DNA from: Neelides folsomi
Lineage: Eukaryota > Arthropoda > Collembola > Neelipleona > Neelidae
Direction: 5' to 3'
DNA: 63,572 nucleotides
Assembly (NCBI GenBank): GCA_034687125.1
Contig: JAQGBZ010000359.1
Coordinates: 1 to 63,572 of the forward strand
The position numbers and the translations under genes were made by a program. Below are positions 36,801 through 51,800 of this stretch, piece by piece. The stretch's first letter is position 1. Each line of letters starts with the position of its first letter. The notes beneath the pieces were generated by a model. That model was given only the letters and a program-made list of their open reading frames with translations. It was not told the DNA's origin and did no database searches.

Positions 36801-39800
36801 GAGGCCTGATGATTAAATACACTACAACGAGAATTTTCTGAAAGATTTAAAAAATATTATTTATATTGATCAATTAGTGTTACAAGTTTGAGAAAGAAAA
36901 TAATAAAGGATTCTACCTGGACAATTGCAAGGATCAACACATTTCTCATTAACACAAGCCAGATGGTCAGGGCAATCGCTGTGAACCACACATTCAGGAA
37001 GTTCGCAACGTATGTAAGGGCTTGGGTTCGGTCTGTATCTTTCTGGACAGTAACAAACCCCACGATGATTCTCAGCTCTACATTCAGCTTGAACTCCGCA
37101 ACGTTCGTACAAACAAGCATTTTTACAATCCCGATTTACGCATTTTTCAGTGTAAAGACATTCAGAATCACTCTGGCACCCAACTGCAAATAAATAAAAT
37201 AACATAAAACAGATATTAATTTAATGATGAAGGCTGACAATTTCTAATCATTAAAGACAAAATGTTGATTCAAAATTGTTTACGTGGATAGCAGCGAGTT
37301 TCAGGATTTCCAGTAAATCCAGGTTGACAAGAGCAGATTGGATAATGGTTAACAGTCGAACATTGAGAATTGAATGGTGGACAGGCTAAATAAATCCATA
37401 AAATTTAATTACTGAAATTCAATATTCGAAATATTTTGACTATGATAAATCCATTGTTAATAATATGTACCTCCTGGGCAAGGATCTACACAGACGTTCC
37501 TCTGACAAGCTTTATTTGATGGGCAATCATTGTCTACTTCACATTCTGGTCTGGGTCTTTCAATTCTTGTCCTGCATTCAACTCGCGGATCTCCTTCTTG
37601 ACCAGGAGGGCAGTAACATTTGGGCTCATGATTAACAACATGACAAAGATATCTACAACGTCTTCTGGTGTTGTACCCATCATCATCTTGACAAGGATTT
37701 AGGCACTTTTGTCCCAAGCATGCTAAATGGTTTGGACAATCCGAATTAATGACGCACTCCGGCCTACATTCAACCGCAGGATTTCCGAAAAGTCCCGCTG
37801 GACAAAGACAAGTTGCGAAACGAGTTCCAGAACAAAGAGCATTAAGTCCACATGGAGATGGATGACATGGATTAAGAATTGGCTCTGGTGGAGGTTCTCC
37901 TATAAATGGCAAATGATAAATTAAAATCGGAATTTTGATAAAAATTAAGTTAAATTAAAGAAAATTACTTCTGATTGGAATGGGATTGCATTGCAAAAAT
38001 GGGTCTCCAGTGAGGTCAGGCGGGCAATAACATATAGCTTTGTGATTTGTCACTTCGCAAATTGCTCTGTAACCACAAATGCTTCTTGAACATGGGTTCA
38101 TGCATTTATTCCTAACACAAGCTTGGGTTCTTGGACATTCTTCATCAGTTACGCATTCAGGTCGGCATGCAACGTAAGGGTCACCAAAATATTCTGGCAA
38201 ACATGTGCAAATGGCTTTGTCGTCTCTTGAAGTGCATTGAGCATTCGATCCTGATTAAATTTAAATAAATTATAACAACCGTAATAATAGAATTTTAATT
38301 AAATATAACTTTGGCTCTACACAAATATTATTGTTCTTACCACATGGAGATGGATTACAAGGATCTCGCCGTACAGCTAAATTATCAAAAAGATCAATTA
38401 ATAAAAATTAATTGTATAACCCAAATAATTAATAAAAATGTGAATTATAAATGTGACTTACGTGGAGCAATGTATTGGGGCTTTCTCCTGCATTCGACGA
38501 ATGGATCACCTTCATGATCTTCAATACACATGCAATTTGGAATATGGTTGATAACACGGCAGACAGAATTGAATGGAGCACAAACTAAAATAAAAAAATG
38601 TTTTGTTATTATATTTTTTTTAAAAATGGTTAAATAATCTTTTTTAAATAATTAATAGTCATTTGAATATTTTAAAAAATACCTCCTGGGCACGGGTCAA
38701 CGCATTTATTTCTTCTACATGCTTTGTTAGTTGGACAATCAGCATTGATAACGCATTCTGGTCTACAGGCAGTGTATGGATCTCCGTAATGTTCTGGGAT
38801 ACAAGTACAAGATGCAACAGTTCCGCCTTGCTCAGCTCGGCAAACAGCATTAGTTCCTAATAATAATCAGCAATTTTTTACTTTGAATAACAAAATAAAT
38901 AAATAACATTGTAATTTTTATATCATTTTTCCAATTTTTAATTTACCACATGGAGCTGGATTGCATGGATCTCTCGGGCTTTCAATTCTCACGGGCGGAA
39001 TTGGTCTACAATAAACATATCCGTTTCCTGTGAGCCCTTCAGCACATCCGCATGTAGGCGTATGGTTTATGACACGACACCGAGCAGTTTCAGGACAAGC
39101 TAATACAAATAAAATTCATTAAAATAAATCAAATTACACAATATAATATTAAATAGTAATAAAAACAAAAAATATTAACCTCCAGGACATGGATCTCCAC
39201 ATTTCTCATTTAGGCATGCTTTGTTAAGTGGGCAATCAGAGTTGACAACACATTCAGGTCTACAATTTGGTGGAGAGCCAATGTAGGTTGGGAGACAACT
39301 GCAAGTTGCTTGTTCTGGAACAACCTCTCTACATTCACTGTAACGTCCACATGGAGAAGGTCGACAGGGATCAACTCGCTGTTTCACAGGTGGTGGTGGT
39401 GGAATATCTCTGCACATCCTAAATGGATCTCCAGTTTGGTGTGATGGGCAAGAGCAGAAAGCAGAGTGCTGGATTACTGAACATCTTGCATTGAAACCGC
39501 AAGCTAAAATTAAATAAAAAATGATTAAACCTACATTTTAATGTTTATTATAAATAGGGAATTTATGTAGAATAAAAGTTTAGAACATACCTCCAGGACA
39601 AGGATCGATACATCTTTGATTTTGACAAGCTTTGTCCAATGGACAATCTGAGTTAACAATACATTCCGGTCGACAATTAGGAGGCGATCCAATATAAGAT
39701 GGAAGACAAGAACATGAAGCTATGTCCCCGTTCCGATCACAACGTGAATTGGGACCGCATGGAGATGGATAACATGGATCTCGTTTGACTGGTGGAGATG

Positions 39801-42800
39801 GTGGTGGAATTGCTTTAGGAGCCAACCGACAAGAGTAGAAAGGATCTCCAACATATCCCTCTCGACATGTACAAACGGCTAAATGATTCGAAACCGAACA
39901 ATCTGAATTTTCTCCAGGACATGGACAAGGGTCCACGCATTTGTTTCTTGTGCAAGCTTTATTAGATGGACAATCAGTGTTGAGGACGCATTCAAGTCGG
40001 CAAGCTTCATACGGGTTTCCAAAATGTTCAGGAAGACATTCGCACGATGCTGCAGATCCTCTTTCTTTGCAAACGGCGTTCCGGCCACATGGAGAAGGAT
40101 TACAAGGGTTTCTCGGTGGGTCGACCCTTATTGGTTCAGGTGGAATTGGACTACAATAAGAATTTGCATTTCCTGTGTATCCTCTATGGCAAGTACAGAC
40201 GGGGTTGTGGCGAACAACAGAGCATTCTGCATTGTAAGGGGCACAGGCTCCTGGGCATGGATCTTTACATTTGTTCTGAATACAAGCTTGAACGCTTGAG
40301 CACTCTTCATGTGTGACACATTCTGGTCGGCAGTCAGGATAGCGTCCGAATAATCCCGAAGGACAAACGGGGCTTGGAGTTACTCTTGGGGGAATAAAAG
40401 GAGGAATCCTAATAGGAGCAACGATCTTAGTACACCTGTAAAACGGATCTCCTTCGTACCCACGCGGACAAGAGCAAATTGGATTATGATTCAAGACTCG
40501 ACAATCTGCAGAAGGACAAACTCCTGGGCATGGATCTACACACTTTTGATTCCTGCATGCTTTACTTAGATCGCAATCGCTGTTAACAGAGCACTCAGGA
40601 CGACAATAAGGAGGGCTTCCGATGTAAGTTGGTAAACATGAACAGATAGCCTGAACTCCGTCACTTCGGCATTGACTAAATGGACCACATGGACTTGGTT
40701 CACAAGGATCTCGACGTTGAGCTAAAAATTCAAACCATTAAAATTTTAACTGTTCAATTTTAATATATTGTAATTTAAAATAGAATTTTGTAAAATGGTC
40801 AAGTGTTCTTACGAGGACTGATAAGCTGAACAGGTTTTCTTCTGCAGTGAACAAAAGGATCGCCTTCGTGATCTTCAATACAAGCACAATTTGGAATATG
40901 ATTCACAACTCGGCAGACAAAATTGTAAGGAGCACAAACTCCTGGGCAAGGATCTTCACACTTATTTCTTCTACAGGCTTTGTCAATTGGGCAGTCCGAG
41001 TTGGTGACACATTCAGGGCGGCAAGCAGTATAAGGATCTCCATAATGTTCTGGGATGCAAGTACACGAGCCCAAGTAGGCTGTGCCGTCTGAACGACATT
41101 GGGCATTAGCTCCACAAGGAGAAGGATTACAAGGGTCTCTCAAAATCTCTCTAATTGGAGGTGGAGGAATTGGTCTGCAGTTGTAGAAAGGATCTCCTGT
41201 ATACCCATCCGGACAAGAGCACATCGGAAGATGTGAAACGGTTTTACAAATGGCGGTTGAGGGACAAGCCCCTGGACATGGATCCACACATCTTTGGTTT
41301 TGGCAAGCAAGGTGATTGGCACAATCTGAATTAGTCACACATTCTGGTCTGCAATTTGGCGGGGAACCAAAGTAATTTGCTCTGCAAGTACACCGAGCTC
41401 TTTCTCCATCAGGTGTACAGTCTGCATTGGGTCCGCAAGGTGATGGAATGCAAGGATTGAATGGTCGACGGGTGACACGTTCTTCAATTACAGGTGGGAC
41501 AGAGTGACAACCAGCGAATGGATCTCCAGTGTAGCCGTTACGACAAGTGCAAAATGCTGAATGAGTGATGACCTTACAATCAGCGTTGAATCCACAAGCT
41601 CCAGGACACGGGTCAATACATTTCTGATTTTGACAAGCTCGATCGAGAGGGCAATCGGAATTGACATAACATTCTGGTCTGCAGTTTGGAGGAGGTCCAA
41701 GATAACCAGGAAGACAAGAACAAGTGGCATGTTCAGGGCTGACTTCTCTACACTGACTGTATGGACCACATGGTGAAGGCTGACAAGGATTTCTAATGGC
41801 AATCCTCTCAGGCGGAGGAGGTGGAATTGGTCTACAGTATGTGAATGGATCTCCAGTGTGACCTTCTGGGCAACTACAGACGCTAAGATGGTTGATAACT
41901 TCGCAACGAGAATTGTGACCAGGACATGGGCAAGGACTCCTACACTTGTTCTTAATGCAAGCCTTGTCTCTTTGGCAATCTTCATTGAGAATACATTCAG
42001 GCTTACAGGCCACGTAGGGATCTCCAAAATGTTCAGGAATGCAAGTACAAGAAGCAGCTTCATTTTGAACTCTGCAAACTGCATTTGATCCACAAGGAGA
42101 TGGATGACAAGGATCTCGAGGTGTTTCTTTAACTTCTGTAAATCAGAAATAAAAGTAATTTTTAGCAATTATTTATACATATTGGAAATATTTTGCAAGT
42201 GATTTAGTTACTCAAAATATATTTAAATCCCATACCAATAATTTGGATTCGTTGACAGTGAGAAAATGGATCTCCGGTGTAACCATCAATGCATCTACAA
42301 GTTAGAGAATGTGAAAAGACAATGCATTCAGCATTGACTCCACATGCTCCAGGACAAGGATCTACACATTTCATATTCTGGCACACATGTCTCGGAGAAC
42401 AATCGGAACTGACAACGCATTCAGCACGGCATGATGGAGGAGCTCCAATATAATTAGGATAACATTGACATGAAGCTCGATCGTTCAAACGGTCACAACG
42501 AGCATTTGGTCCACATGGTGAAGGATTGCAAGGATCAACTGGGCGTTCTCTCTCAATTATTTCCTCTCGGATAACAGGATAGCAACGAATGAAAGGATCG
42601 CCGGTTAAATTTGGAGGACAAGAGCAGATTGGTGAATGATTCAACACTCTGCATTGAGAATTCGGGCATGCTGAAATTCATAATCATTGTTTTTTTAAAT
42701 CAAATTAACTTTTTTAATTATAAAGAAATTGAACATGAAATATTATAACCAAATATGTGAATCTTACCACCAATGCAAGGATCTGAGCATCTTTGTTGAA

Positions 42801-45800
42801 TGCATGCTTTGTCGAGTGGACATTCAGAATTGACTAGACACTCTGGTCGGCAATTGGGAGGACTTCCGATGTAATTAGGTTCACAGCTGCAGCTCGCAAC
42901 ACCACCTTCGTTTCTGCATGTACTGAACGGTCCACAAGGAGATGGATAACAAGGGTCAATTGGTCTTCGAACTGGGGGTGCAATTTGGGGAATTGGATCA
43001 CAGCGCGTAAAGGGATTTCCTTCAAATCCTTCAGGACAAGTACAAATGGCTAAATGCATAAGAACATTGCAATTAGCTCGGTAACCGCATGTTCCAGGAC
43101 AAGGATCTTCGCATTTGTTTCGAATGCAAGCTCTATTCGTTGGGCAGTCGGAGTTGGTGACGCATTCGGGTCTACATCCTGAATAAGGATCTCCAAAATG
43201 TTCTGGGATGCAAGTACAAGAAGCTATTTTCCGATAACTGTCTGACCGACACTCAGCGTTTGCTCCACATGGTGATGGATAACAAGGATCTCGCTCAACT
43301 TCAATTCGAGCTGGTGGTGCGGGAATTGGGAAGCAATTGTAGAATGGATCGCCGGTTAAGCCTTCATTGCATGTGCAAGTTACAGCGTGATTAACAACTC
43401 TGCATGTAGCCGAATGATGACAAACTGGAAAATTATTATATTTTAGGTTAAATACTGAAAAACATATTATGTATGAATATAACGACTGAATAATATACGA
43501 ATATAACGTATATTTTTAAGTAAACTAATTTTATATAAGATAATACCTCCTGGACAAGGATCCACACAGCGGTAATTTACACATGCTCTGTCTCTTGGAC
43601 ATTCATCGTTGATGACACATTCAGGGCGACAATTGGGTGGAGAACCGATGTAATTTTCCCTACAACGGCATTCGCACCTATCGCCATAAGAAGTCGCTTC
43701 AGCATTGGCTCCTGTAACAAAAGTGATGTTAAAATAATTTAAACGTTTTACAGATATGATTCTGAAATTCTCCATTTAATATAAAAGTTACTTACCACAT
43801 GGATTTGGATAGCATGGATCTCTTCTGACGGGAGTTATTGGTTCAGGAGGTGGGGGAGGATTTGGGTAACAGCGGGAAAAGGGATCGCCAGTATGATCAG
43901 GAGGGCAAGAACAAATCGGAGAATGATTAACAACTCTGCAAAGAGCTGATTGAGGACACACTGAAAGGCAAACATTTATTTAACATCCAGATCCATTATA
44001 ATAAATATTTTAATATTAGTTATTCAAAATTAATACCCCCGGGGCAAGGATCAATGCATTTGTGATGAACACATGTCTTTGTGAGTTCACACTCTGAGCT
44101 GACAACACATTCAGGTCTGCAGGACGGAGGAGCTCCTATGAAACCTTGAAGACAAGAACAGATAGCGTCTCCGTTGGGAGATTCCCTGCATTGACTGTTA
44201 GGTCCACATGGATTTGGATCACAAGGATTTCTTCGAACAACGGCTGTTAAAATTAAATGATTATTTAGTATCTCGTAATAGAGGAATTTAAAAAAGAGTA
44301 TTAATTAGACATACGGTAAATTCTTGGGGGTTCAACTACTCTGCAGCTATAGAAAGGATCTCCTGTGTAGCCAGGAAGGCATGAGCAAACTGGAACGTGT
44401 TGAGTGACTGAACATTCCGTATTGTAAGGTGCACAAGCTAAATTCAATCATAAGTTAGTAAAAACCATGATAATGAAAATTAAATTCAAACCTCCTGGGC
44501 AAGGATCTTCACATTTTTGTCTAATGCAAGCTCTGTTTGAGGGACAGTCTGGATTGACGACGCATTCTGGTCTACACATTTCATAAGGATCTCCAAAATA
44601 ATCAGGAATGCATTCACAAGATCCACTAGTTCCATGCACTTTACAATTGGCATTCAATCCACATGGACTTGGATTGCATGGATCGATAGGTCTTTCTATA
44701 CGAACTGGTTCTAGAAATAAAAAGTCCATTAGAAAACAACCAACAAATCACAATAATACTAGGAAATTTAATTCTAATTACCTAGAGGTATTTGATTGCA
44801 GTAGGTGAATGGATCTCCTGTATAACCTCGAACACATGAGCAAACAGGTGAATGTTGAATTGTAACGCATTCGGAATTAAAAGGAGCACAAGCTATAAAT
44901 ACAAATGGAAAAAATTAAACATTTATTTAATACTTATAAGGAATTGATTTTTATTTTGATAATTTACCTCCTGGACAAGGATTGACACATTTCTGATTTA
45001 AGCAAGCGAGATGACTAGGACAATCTGAGCTAGAAACACACTCTGGACGACAATTTGGAGGTGAACCGATATATCCCCGAATACATGAACACGAAGCTCG
45101 ATCATAATTAGAGTGACATTCAGAAAATGGTCCACATGGAGAAGGTTCACATGGGTTGATTATCCTGATTGGTTCTGAAAATAATACATTTTTTATAATA
45201 TCAATAATTTCGCTCACTCACTCAATGTCAGTCAGACTTTAAATATTAATATATAGCAAATAAACTTAAATTTTTTTAATCTTATACTTTAAATATGTAA
45301 ATATTTCAAACCTTGTGTTGGTGGAGGAGGAGGAATTCGATAGCAACGAGTAAATGGATTTCCTGTATCCCCATTAGGACAAGAGCAAATAGGAGAATGA
45401 TTTATAACACGACATTCGGCAGCAGGACAAACTATTTTAAAAATGGTTTAATTAAATATTCCACAAAAGTTAAATATAGTATTATTAATAACAAATTATT
45501 ACAAACCTCCAATGCAAGGGTTGACACATTTTTGATTTACACAAGCTTTGTCAAGAGCGCATTCAGAACTGACGACGCATTCGGGTCTACAGTTAGGTGG
45601 AGATCCCTCATAGCCTTCAATGCACGAACAAATGGCTTGACCATTAGCATTTCTACATCTACTATAAGGTCCTTTAAAATCAAAATTCGCATGAGTTAAA
45701 TTCATTCGCAATTAAATATCAAAAACAAACAATCCAAGAAATGGTCGAAGAATCAATAAGAATAATTACCACAGGGATTTGGATGACATGGATCGGTCGT

Positions 45801-48800
45801 AGGAGGAAGATATTCTCCTAAAATTAAATAAACAGTAATTAAAATTAAATACTCCAAACGTAAATGCGAGAAACTTACTCTCAGGTGGAATTTCATTGCA
45901 GAAGCTGAAAGCATTTCCGGCATATCCTGGTGGACATGTACAAATTGGGATGTGTTTTCGAACTTCACAGTCTGCTCTGACTCCACAGGTTCCTGGGCAG
46001 GGATCTTTGCATTTGTATCCAATACAAGCCTTATTTTCAGCGCAATCCGAATTGACTTCGCACTCCAATCTACATTCTCTGTACGGATCGCCAAAGTGTT
46101 CAGGTAGACATTCGCAAGCCCCGGTTGTTCCTCTAACTTTGCAAGCAGCGTTTCTCCCTAAAGTTTAAATACATCTTTATTCATATGATTTAAAATACAA
46201 ATGTAATGACAAAATAATATCAGAAATACACGATAAAATAATATTAAAAAATTGTAACTTCATACCACAAGGAGATGGATTACATGGGTCGACAATTTCA
46301 ATGGCTTTTGGAGGTTCGTACAATCGGATTATTGAACATGAAACTTGCGGATCGCCTGTGTAACCGGATGGGCAAGAACATCTAGCAACATGGTATGAAA
46401 CCCTACAGTCTGCATTATAACCACAATTAGCTCTCGGACAAGGATCTTCGCACTTTTGACTATAACAAGCTTGTGTTGTTGAACATTCTTCATTTCGAAT
46501 ACATTCGGGTCGACAATTTGGTGGTCTTCCAACGAAACCAGGTCTACATGTGCACGCTGCTTGAGTTCCAGTTCCTCGGCAATCTGAATTCGGACCACAA
46601 GGTGATGGATTACAAGGGTCTACATATTCTTCCCTGATAATTGTCTGAACTCTCTGAATTTCACATCTAACAAATGGATCTCCAGTCTGACCATTAGGAC
46701 ACGAGCAAATTGGTGAGTGGTTGTAAACTCGACATGTCGCCGTTGGGGCACATTTTCCAATACAAGGGTCAATGCATTTCTGATTTTCACAAGCTTGAGT
46801 TTGTTGGCAATCCGAGCTGATCAAGCATTCTGGACGACAAGTTGGTGGAGCGCCAATGTATCCTTGCAAGCATGAGCAAATTGCTGTATCATGAACATTT
46901 CGACATTGGCTGTATGGTCCGCAAGGAGTTGGTTCACAAGGGTTTTGAATTCGAACTGGAGGACGCTCAGTTTGTGGAATTGGATAACAACGACTAAACG
47001 GTTCTCCTGTATATCCGGCCGGGCAACTGCATACAGGATTATGTTGAATTACTGAACACTCGGCATTAGGAGCACAAACTCCAGGACAAGGATCCTTGCA
47101 TTTAAGACTGATACAGGCTTTATCCCAGCTACAATCATTGTTAATCGTACACTCCGGATGACAACCTGAATAAGGATCTCCATAATAATCAGGGATACAT
47201 TTACATGATCCTGCTTGAGTTTGATGGTTAACTTCGCAACGTGCATTTGTTCCACAAGGATTTGGTTCGCAAGGATTTATGATTTCCTTCACAATAACCT
47301 GAGTTGGTGCTCTGATCAATTCACATCTTACAAATGCATTGCCAGTGTAACCCTGTAAGCATAGACACTGTGGGCTATGTCGTATTACTGAGCATCCAGT
47401 ATTATAAGGTGGACAGACTCCTGGACAAGGATCTTGACATTTCTCTTGAATGCAAGCTTTGTCTGTTGGACACTCAGAATTCATGACACATTCAGGTCTG
47501 CAGTTGGGTGGAGAGCCAATGTATCCTGCAAGGCACGAACATGCCGGTTGACCATTACCAATTTCTCTACATTCCGAAAACGGTCCACATGGTGACGGAT
47601 GGCATGGATTTACAATTTCAACCCTTTGTGGAGGCTTAACTTCTTCATAGCATCTTGAAAATGGATTTCCAACTTGACCAGGCGGACATGAACATATTGG
47701 AGAGTGATTTACAACACGGCAAACAGCATTTGGACACACTGCAATTAACATTCGAATAAGTTTAGTAAAATGAGTTTCATAATACGCCTCTTTAATTAAA
47801 TGATTAATTGAGAGACAACTTACCTCCTGGGCATGGATCAATACACTTCTGGTTGTTACAAGCCTTATCCAATGGACACTCTGAACTTGTTGTGCATTCA
47901 GGTCTACAAGATGGTGGAGCTCCAACATATCCGGCAAGACATGAACAAATCGCAATATCGTTGACGTTTCTACATTGGCTGTAAGGGCCGCATGGTGATG
48001 GGTGGCATGGATCAACTCTCGCGACAATTTTGGGTTCTTCTGGAATTCGATGGCATCCATTGAATGGCTGACCGGTGTATCCGGGTAAGCATTCGCACAA
48101 TGGTAAATGATTTCGAACAGAGCAATGTGTGTTATATGGTGAACAAGCTATAAAAGAAGGGTTTATTTAGCAATATTATTTTTATAATTTGTCTGATAAA
48201 ATAAACCAAAACATTGACATTACCTCCTGGGCAGGGATCGATGCATTTGTTTTGGACACAAGCCTTATTGGTAGGACAATCCGTATTCAAAAGGCATTCT
48301 GGTCGACAACCCGAATAGGGATCTCCGTAATATTCAGGAAGACATGTACATGATCCGGCCTTTGTTACGTGATGAATTCGGCACTCAGCATTTGATCCTA
48401 AAAATAACAATGGTAATTATATTCATTGGCTATTTAAATTATTAATTGGTTATAAAGTGTTAAGGTTCGTAGTTAAAATTTAACAAACTGATGAAAATTA
48501 GAAATCTGAAGATAATTACCGCATGGCGATGGATTACAAGGATCCAAGACTTCTTCTCGAATGACTATAAAATACAAATACAATAAAGTAAATTATATTA
48601 AGTTTTAAATTAGAAAATTACTACGAAACTTACTTTGAGGAGGAGGTGGCCTTTGTCTACATCCTGAGAAAGGATCTCCGATGTAGCCTTCATTACAGTA
48701 ACATTGGGGTTGGTGATAAACAGTGCGACATTCCGCATTGTACCCACATGCTAATAATAAAAACAAAGAAAAATTTTAAAACACTGTTGGGATATTTAAA

Positions 48801-51800
48801 CTATATTATTATTTATTTTAACCGCACTGATAATTTTATTATTTAATATTTTACCTCCAGGGCAAGGATCTTGACATTTCTCTTGAATGCAAGCTTTGTC
48901 TGTTGGACACTCAGAATTCATGACACATTCAGGTCTGCAGTTGGGTGGAGAGCCAATGTATCCTGCAAGGCACGAACATGCCGGTTGACCATTACCAATT
49001 TCTCTACATTCCGAAAACGGTCCACATGGTGACGGATGGCATGGATTTACAATTTCAACCCTTTGTGGAGGCTTAACTTCTTCATAACAGCGCGTGAAAG
49101 GATCTCCAACTTGTCCATGAGGGCATGTACAGATCGGAGAATGGTTCACAACACGGCAGGCAGCATTAGGGCAAACTAATAAGAAAGTTAATTAAATAAC
49201 CAGTGTCATAAAGTCTGTAATTTTAAGTTTCCTAACCTCCAGGGCATGGATCTACACATCTGAGGTTGTTACAAGCTTTGTCAAGTGGGCACTCGTTACT
49301 TGAGGTACATTCAGGACGACAAGATGGAGGAGCTCCGATGTAACCAGCAAGACAAGAACAAATTGCAACATCATTCACATTCCTACACTGACTGTACGGT
49401 CCACATGGAGAAGGTTGACAAGGATCAACGCGAGCAACGACTCTCGTTGGTTCAGGAATTCTGTGACAACCAGTAAATGGCTGACCGGTAAATCCAGGCA
49501 AACATTCACAAAGCGGCAAATGATTCTGAACGCTGCAATGTGTGTTTTGTGGGGAACAGGCTAAAAATATAAAAAAATTGATTCAAATAGTATTTAAAAC
49601 TTTATAAATCATTTCATTTACCTCCAGGACAAGGATCGATGCATTTATTCTGAGAACAAGCTTTATTTGATGGGCAATCAGTATTATAAAGACATTCGGG
49701 TCTACACCCAGCGTAAGGATCGCCAAAGTATTCTGGAAGACAAGTACAAGAACCAGCCTTGGTAACATGATGAATACGGCATTCCGCATTTGATCCTATA
49801 AAACATAATTGTTTCAAATTTGTATATGATTCATATTTATGCATGTGTATTAAATATTTAAGTATTAAAAACCACTAGCATGTTTAACGTACCACAAGGA
49901 GATGGATTGCATGGATCCAAATGTTCTTCTCGAATTACTACAATTACAATATCAATGCTTAATTTAACTAGTATTATTATTATTTAAAAGATTATTATTT
50001 ATATAAAACCTTGTGGAGGTTGTGTGGGTCTAAGCATGCATCCTGAAAATGGATCTCCAACGAATCCTTCAAGACAATAGCACTGAGGATTGTGATAAAT
50101 AGTTCTGCATTCAGCGTTATATCCACAAGCTGGAAGATAAATAAATAAACCAAATTAAATTAAATGAATAAAAGAGATTATTAGTAAAATAAAAAATATT
50201 TCAAATGTTCACCTCCACGACAGGGATCTTGACATTTTTCTTGAATACAAGCCTTGTCAGTGGGACATTCAGAGTTCATCACGCATTCTGGACGGCAATT
50301 TGGCGGAGAACCAACGTATCCCGAAAGGCAAGAACAAGCGGGTTGCCCATTTCCTATCTCTCTACATTCCGAATATTGGCCACATGGGGAAGGATGACAT
50401 GGATTGACAACAATTTCCACTCTCTGGGGTGGTTTAACTTCTTCATAACAACGCGTGAAGGGATCTCCAACTTGTCCAGGTGGGCAAGAACAGATTGGAG
50501 AATGATTCACAACCCGGCAAACGGCATTTGGACAAACTATAAAAATTGAATGTTAAATATGCCATTGTGAAAAACGTAAAAAACAATATGTGATTTACAA
50601 TGTAAATATTCATTAAACAAATTTCCAAACTACTCAATTACCTCCAGGACATGGGTTGACACATTTAAGATTGTCACAAGCTTTATCAAGTGGGCATTCG
50701 GAACTTGTTGTACATTCGGGTCGACAAGAAGGCGGAGCACCGCTGTAGCCTTGAAGGCAAGAACAAACAGCGACGCCATTCACATTCCTGCATTGACTAT
50801 ATGGACCACAAGGCGATGGTTGACATGGATCTAAACGGGCAACAACTCTTGTAGGTTCGGGTATCCTGTGACAGCCATTGAAGGGTTGGCCGGTGTATCC
50901 AGGAAGACATTCACAAAGTGGCAAATGATTATGAACCGAACATACGGTGTTAACTGGTGAGCAAGCTAAAATAAAGATGAAAACGTTAATACATAATTAT
51001 TCTTTGTAGGTATACTGAACGTAATAAGGAAATTTTGAATGTGGGTGAAATCATTAAATGTAATTAACCTCCTGGACATGGGTCTACGCATTTGTTTTGT
51101 ACACAAGCTTTGTTCGTTGGGCAATCAGTGTTGTATAAACATTCAGGCCTACAGCCAGCGTATGGATCACCAAAGTATTCGGGAATACAAGTGCAAGAAC
51201 CGGCATTGGTTGCATGATGAATTCTGCACTCCGCATTTGGACCTGTGAGGACATTTTTATTAGTCTCCTGTTTTAGGGAAAATCATAATGTAAAATTATA
51301 TATATATTAGTATAATTATGATATAAATATTACCACATGGAGATGGATTGCATGGATCAATTACTTCTCGAATTACTAAAAGACATAAATTATGGCATTT
51401 TTGTAATTATAAATAAAAATATTGAACTTAATGGAATCATACTTTCAGGTGGAGGTTTAAGCTGGCAACCGGCAAATGGATCTCCAATGTAACCTTCATT
51501 GCAATAACATTGAGGCTTATGATAAAGTGTTCTACATTCAGCATTGTATCCGCAGGCTCCTGGACAAGGATCTTTACATTTTTCTTGAATACAAGCCTTG
51601 TCCGTAGGACATTCGGAGTTCATAAAACATTCTGGACGGCAATTAGGAGGCGATCCAATATAGCCGTGAAGACAAGTACAAGCTGGTTGACCATTTCCAA
51701 TATCTCTACATTCTGAGAAAGGTCCACAAGGTGAAGGCACACACGGATTGACAATTCTAACTGGCTCTACTGGTTTCCTTTCTTCATAGCAACGAGTAAA

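Larger units (their letters stand above)
29825..39503 (-). other. dumpy segment: degenerate EGF/DPY repeats upstream of ZP
   Basis: Exons: 39180-39503, 38947-39099, 38683-38856, 38462-38584, 38341-38376, 37969-38250, 37471-37899, 37284-37385, 36917-37183, 36748-36837, 36546-36662, 36353-36457, 35689-35813, 35533-35605, 34971-35171, 34592-34783, 34231-34509, 34043-34135, 33716-33940, 33438-33629, 33153-33362, 32890-33075, 32564-32701, 31763-32494, 31005-31679, 30582-30917, 30226-30423, 29825-29941. Cysteine spacing stays EGF-like but the CRPEC DPY core fades, and modules take the form VGCxSDSECPxxxxCxxxxCxxPC. All junctions are phase 1 except one phase-0 intron between 35689-35813 and 35533-35605. 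The intron at 33363-33437 is 75 nt, a multiple of three with no stop. Confidence 0.88.
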
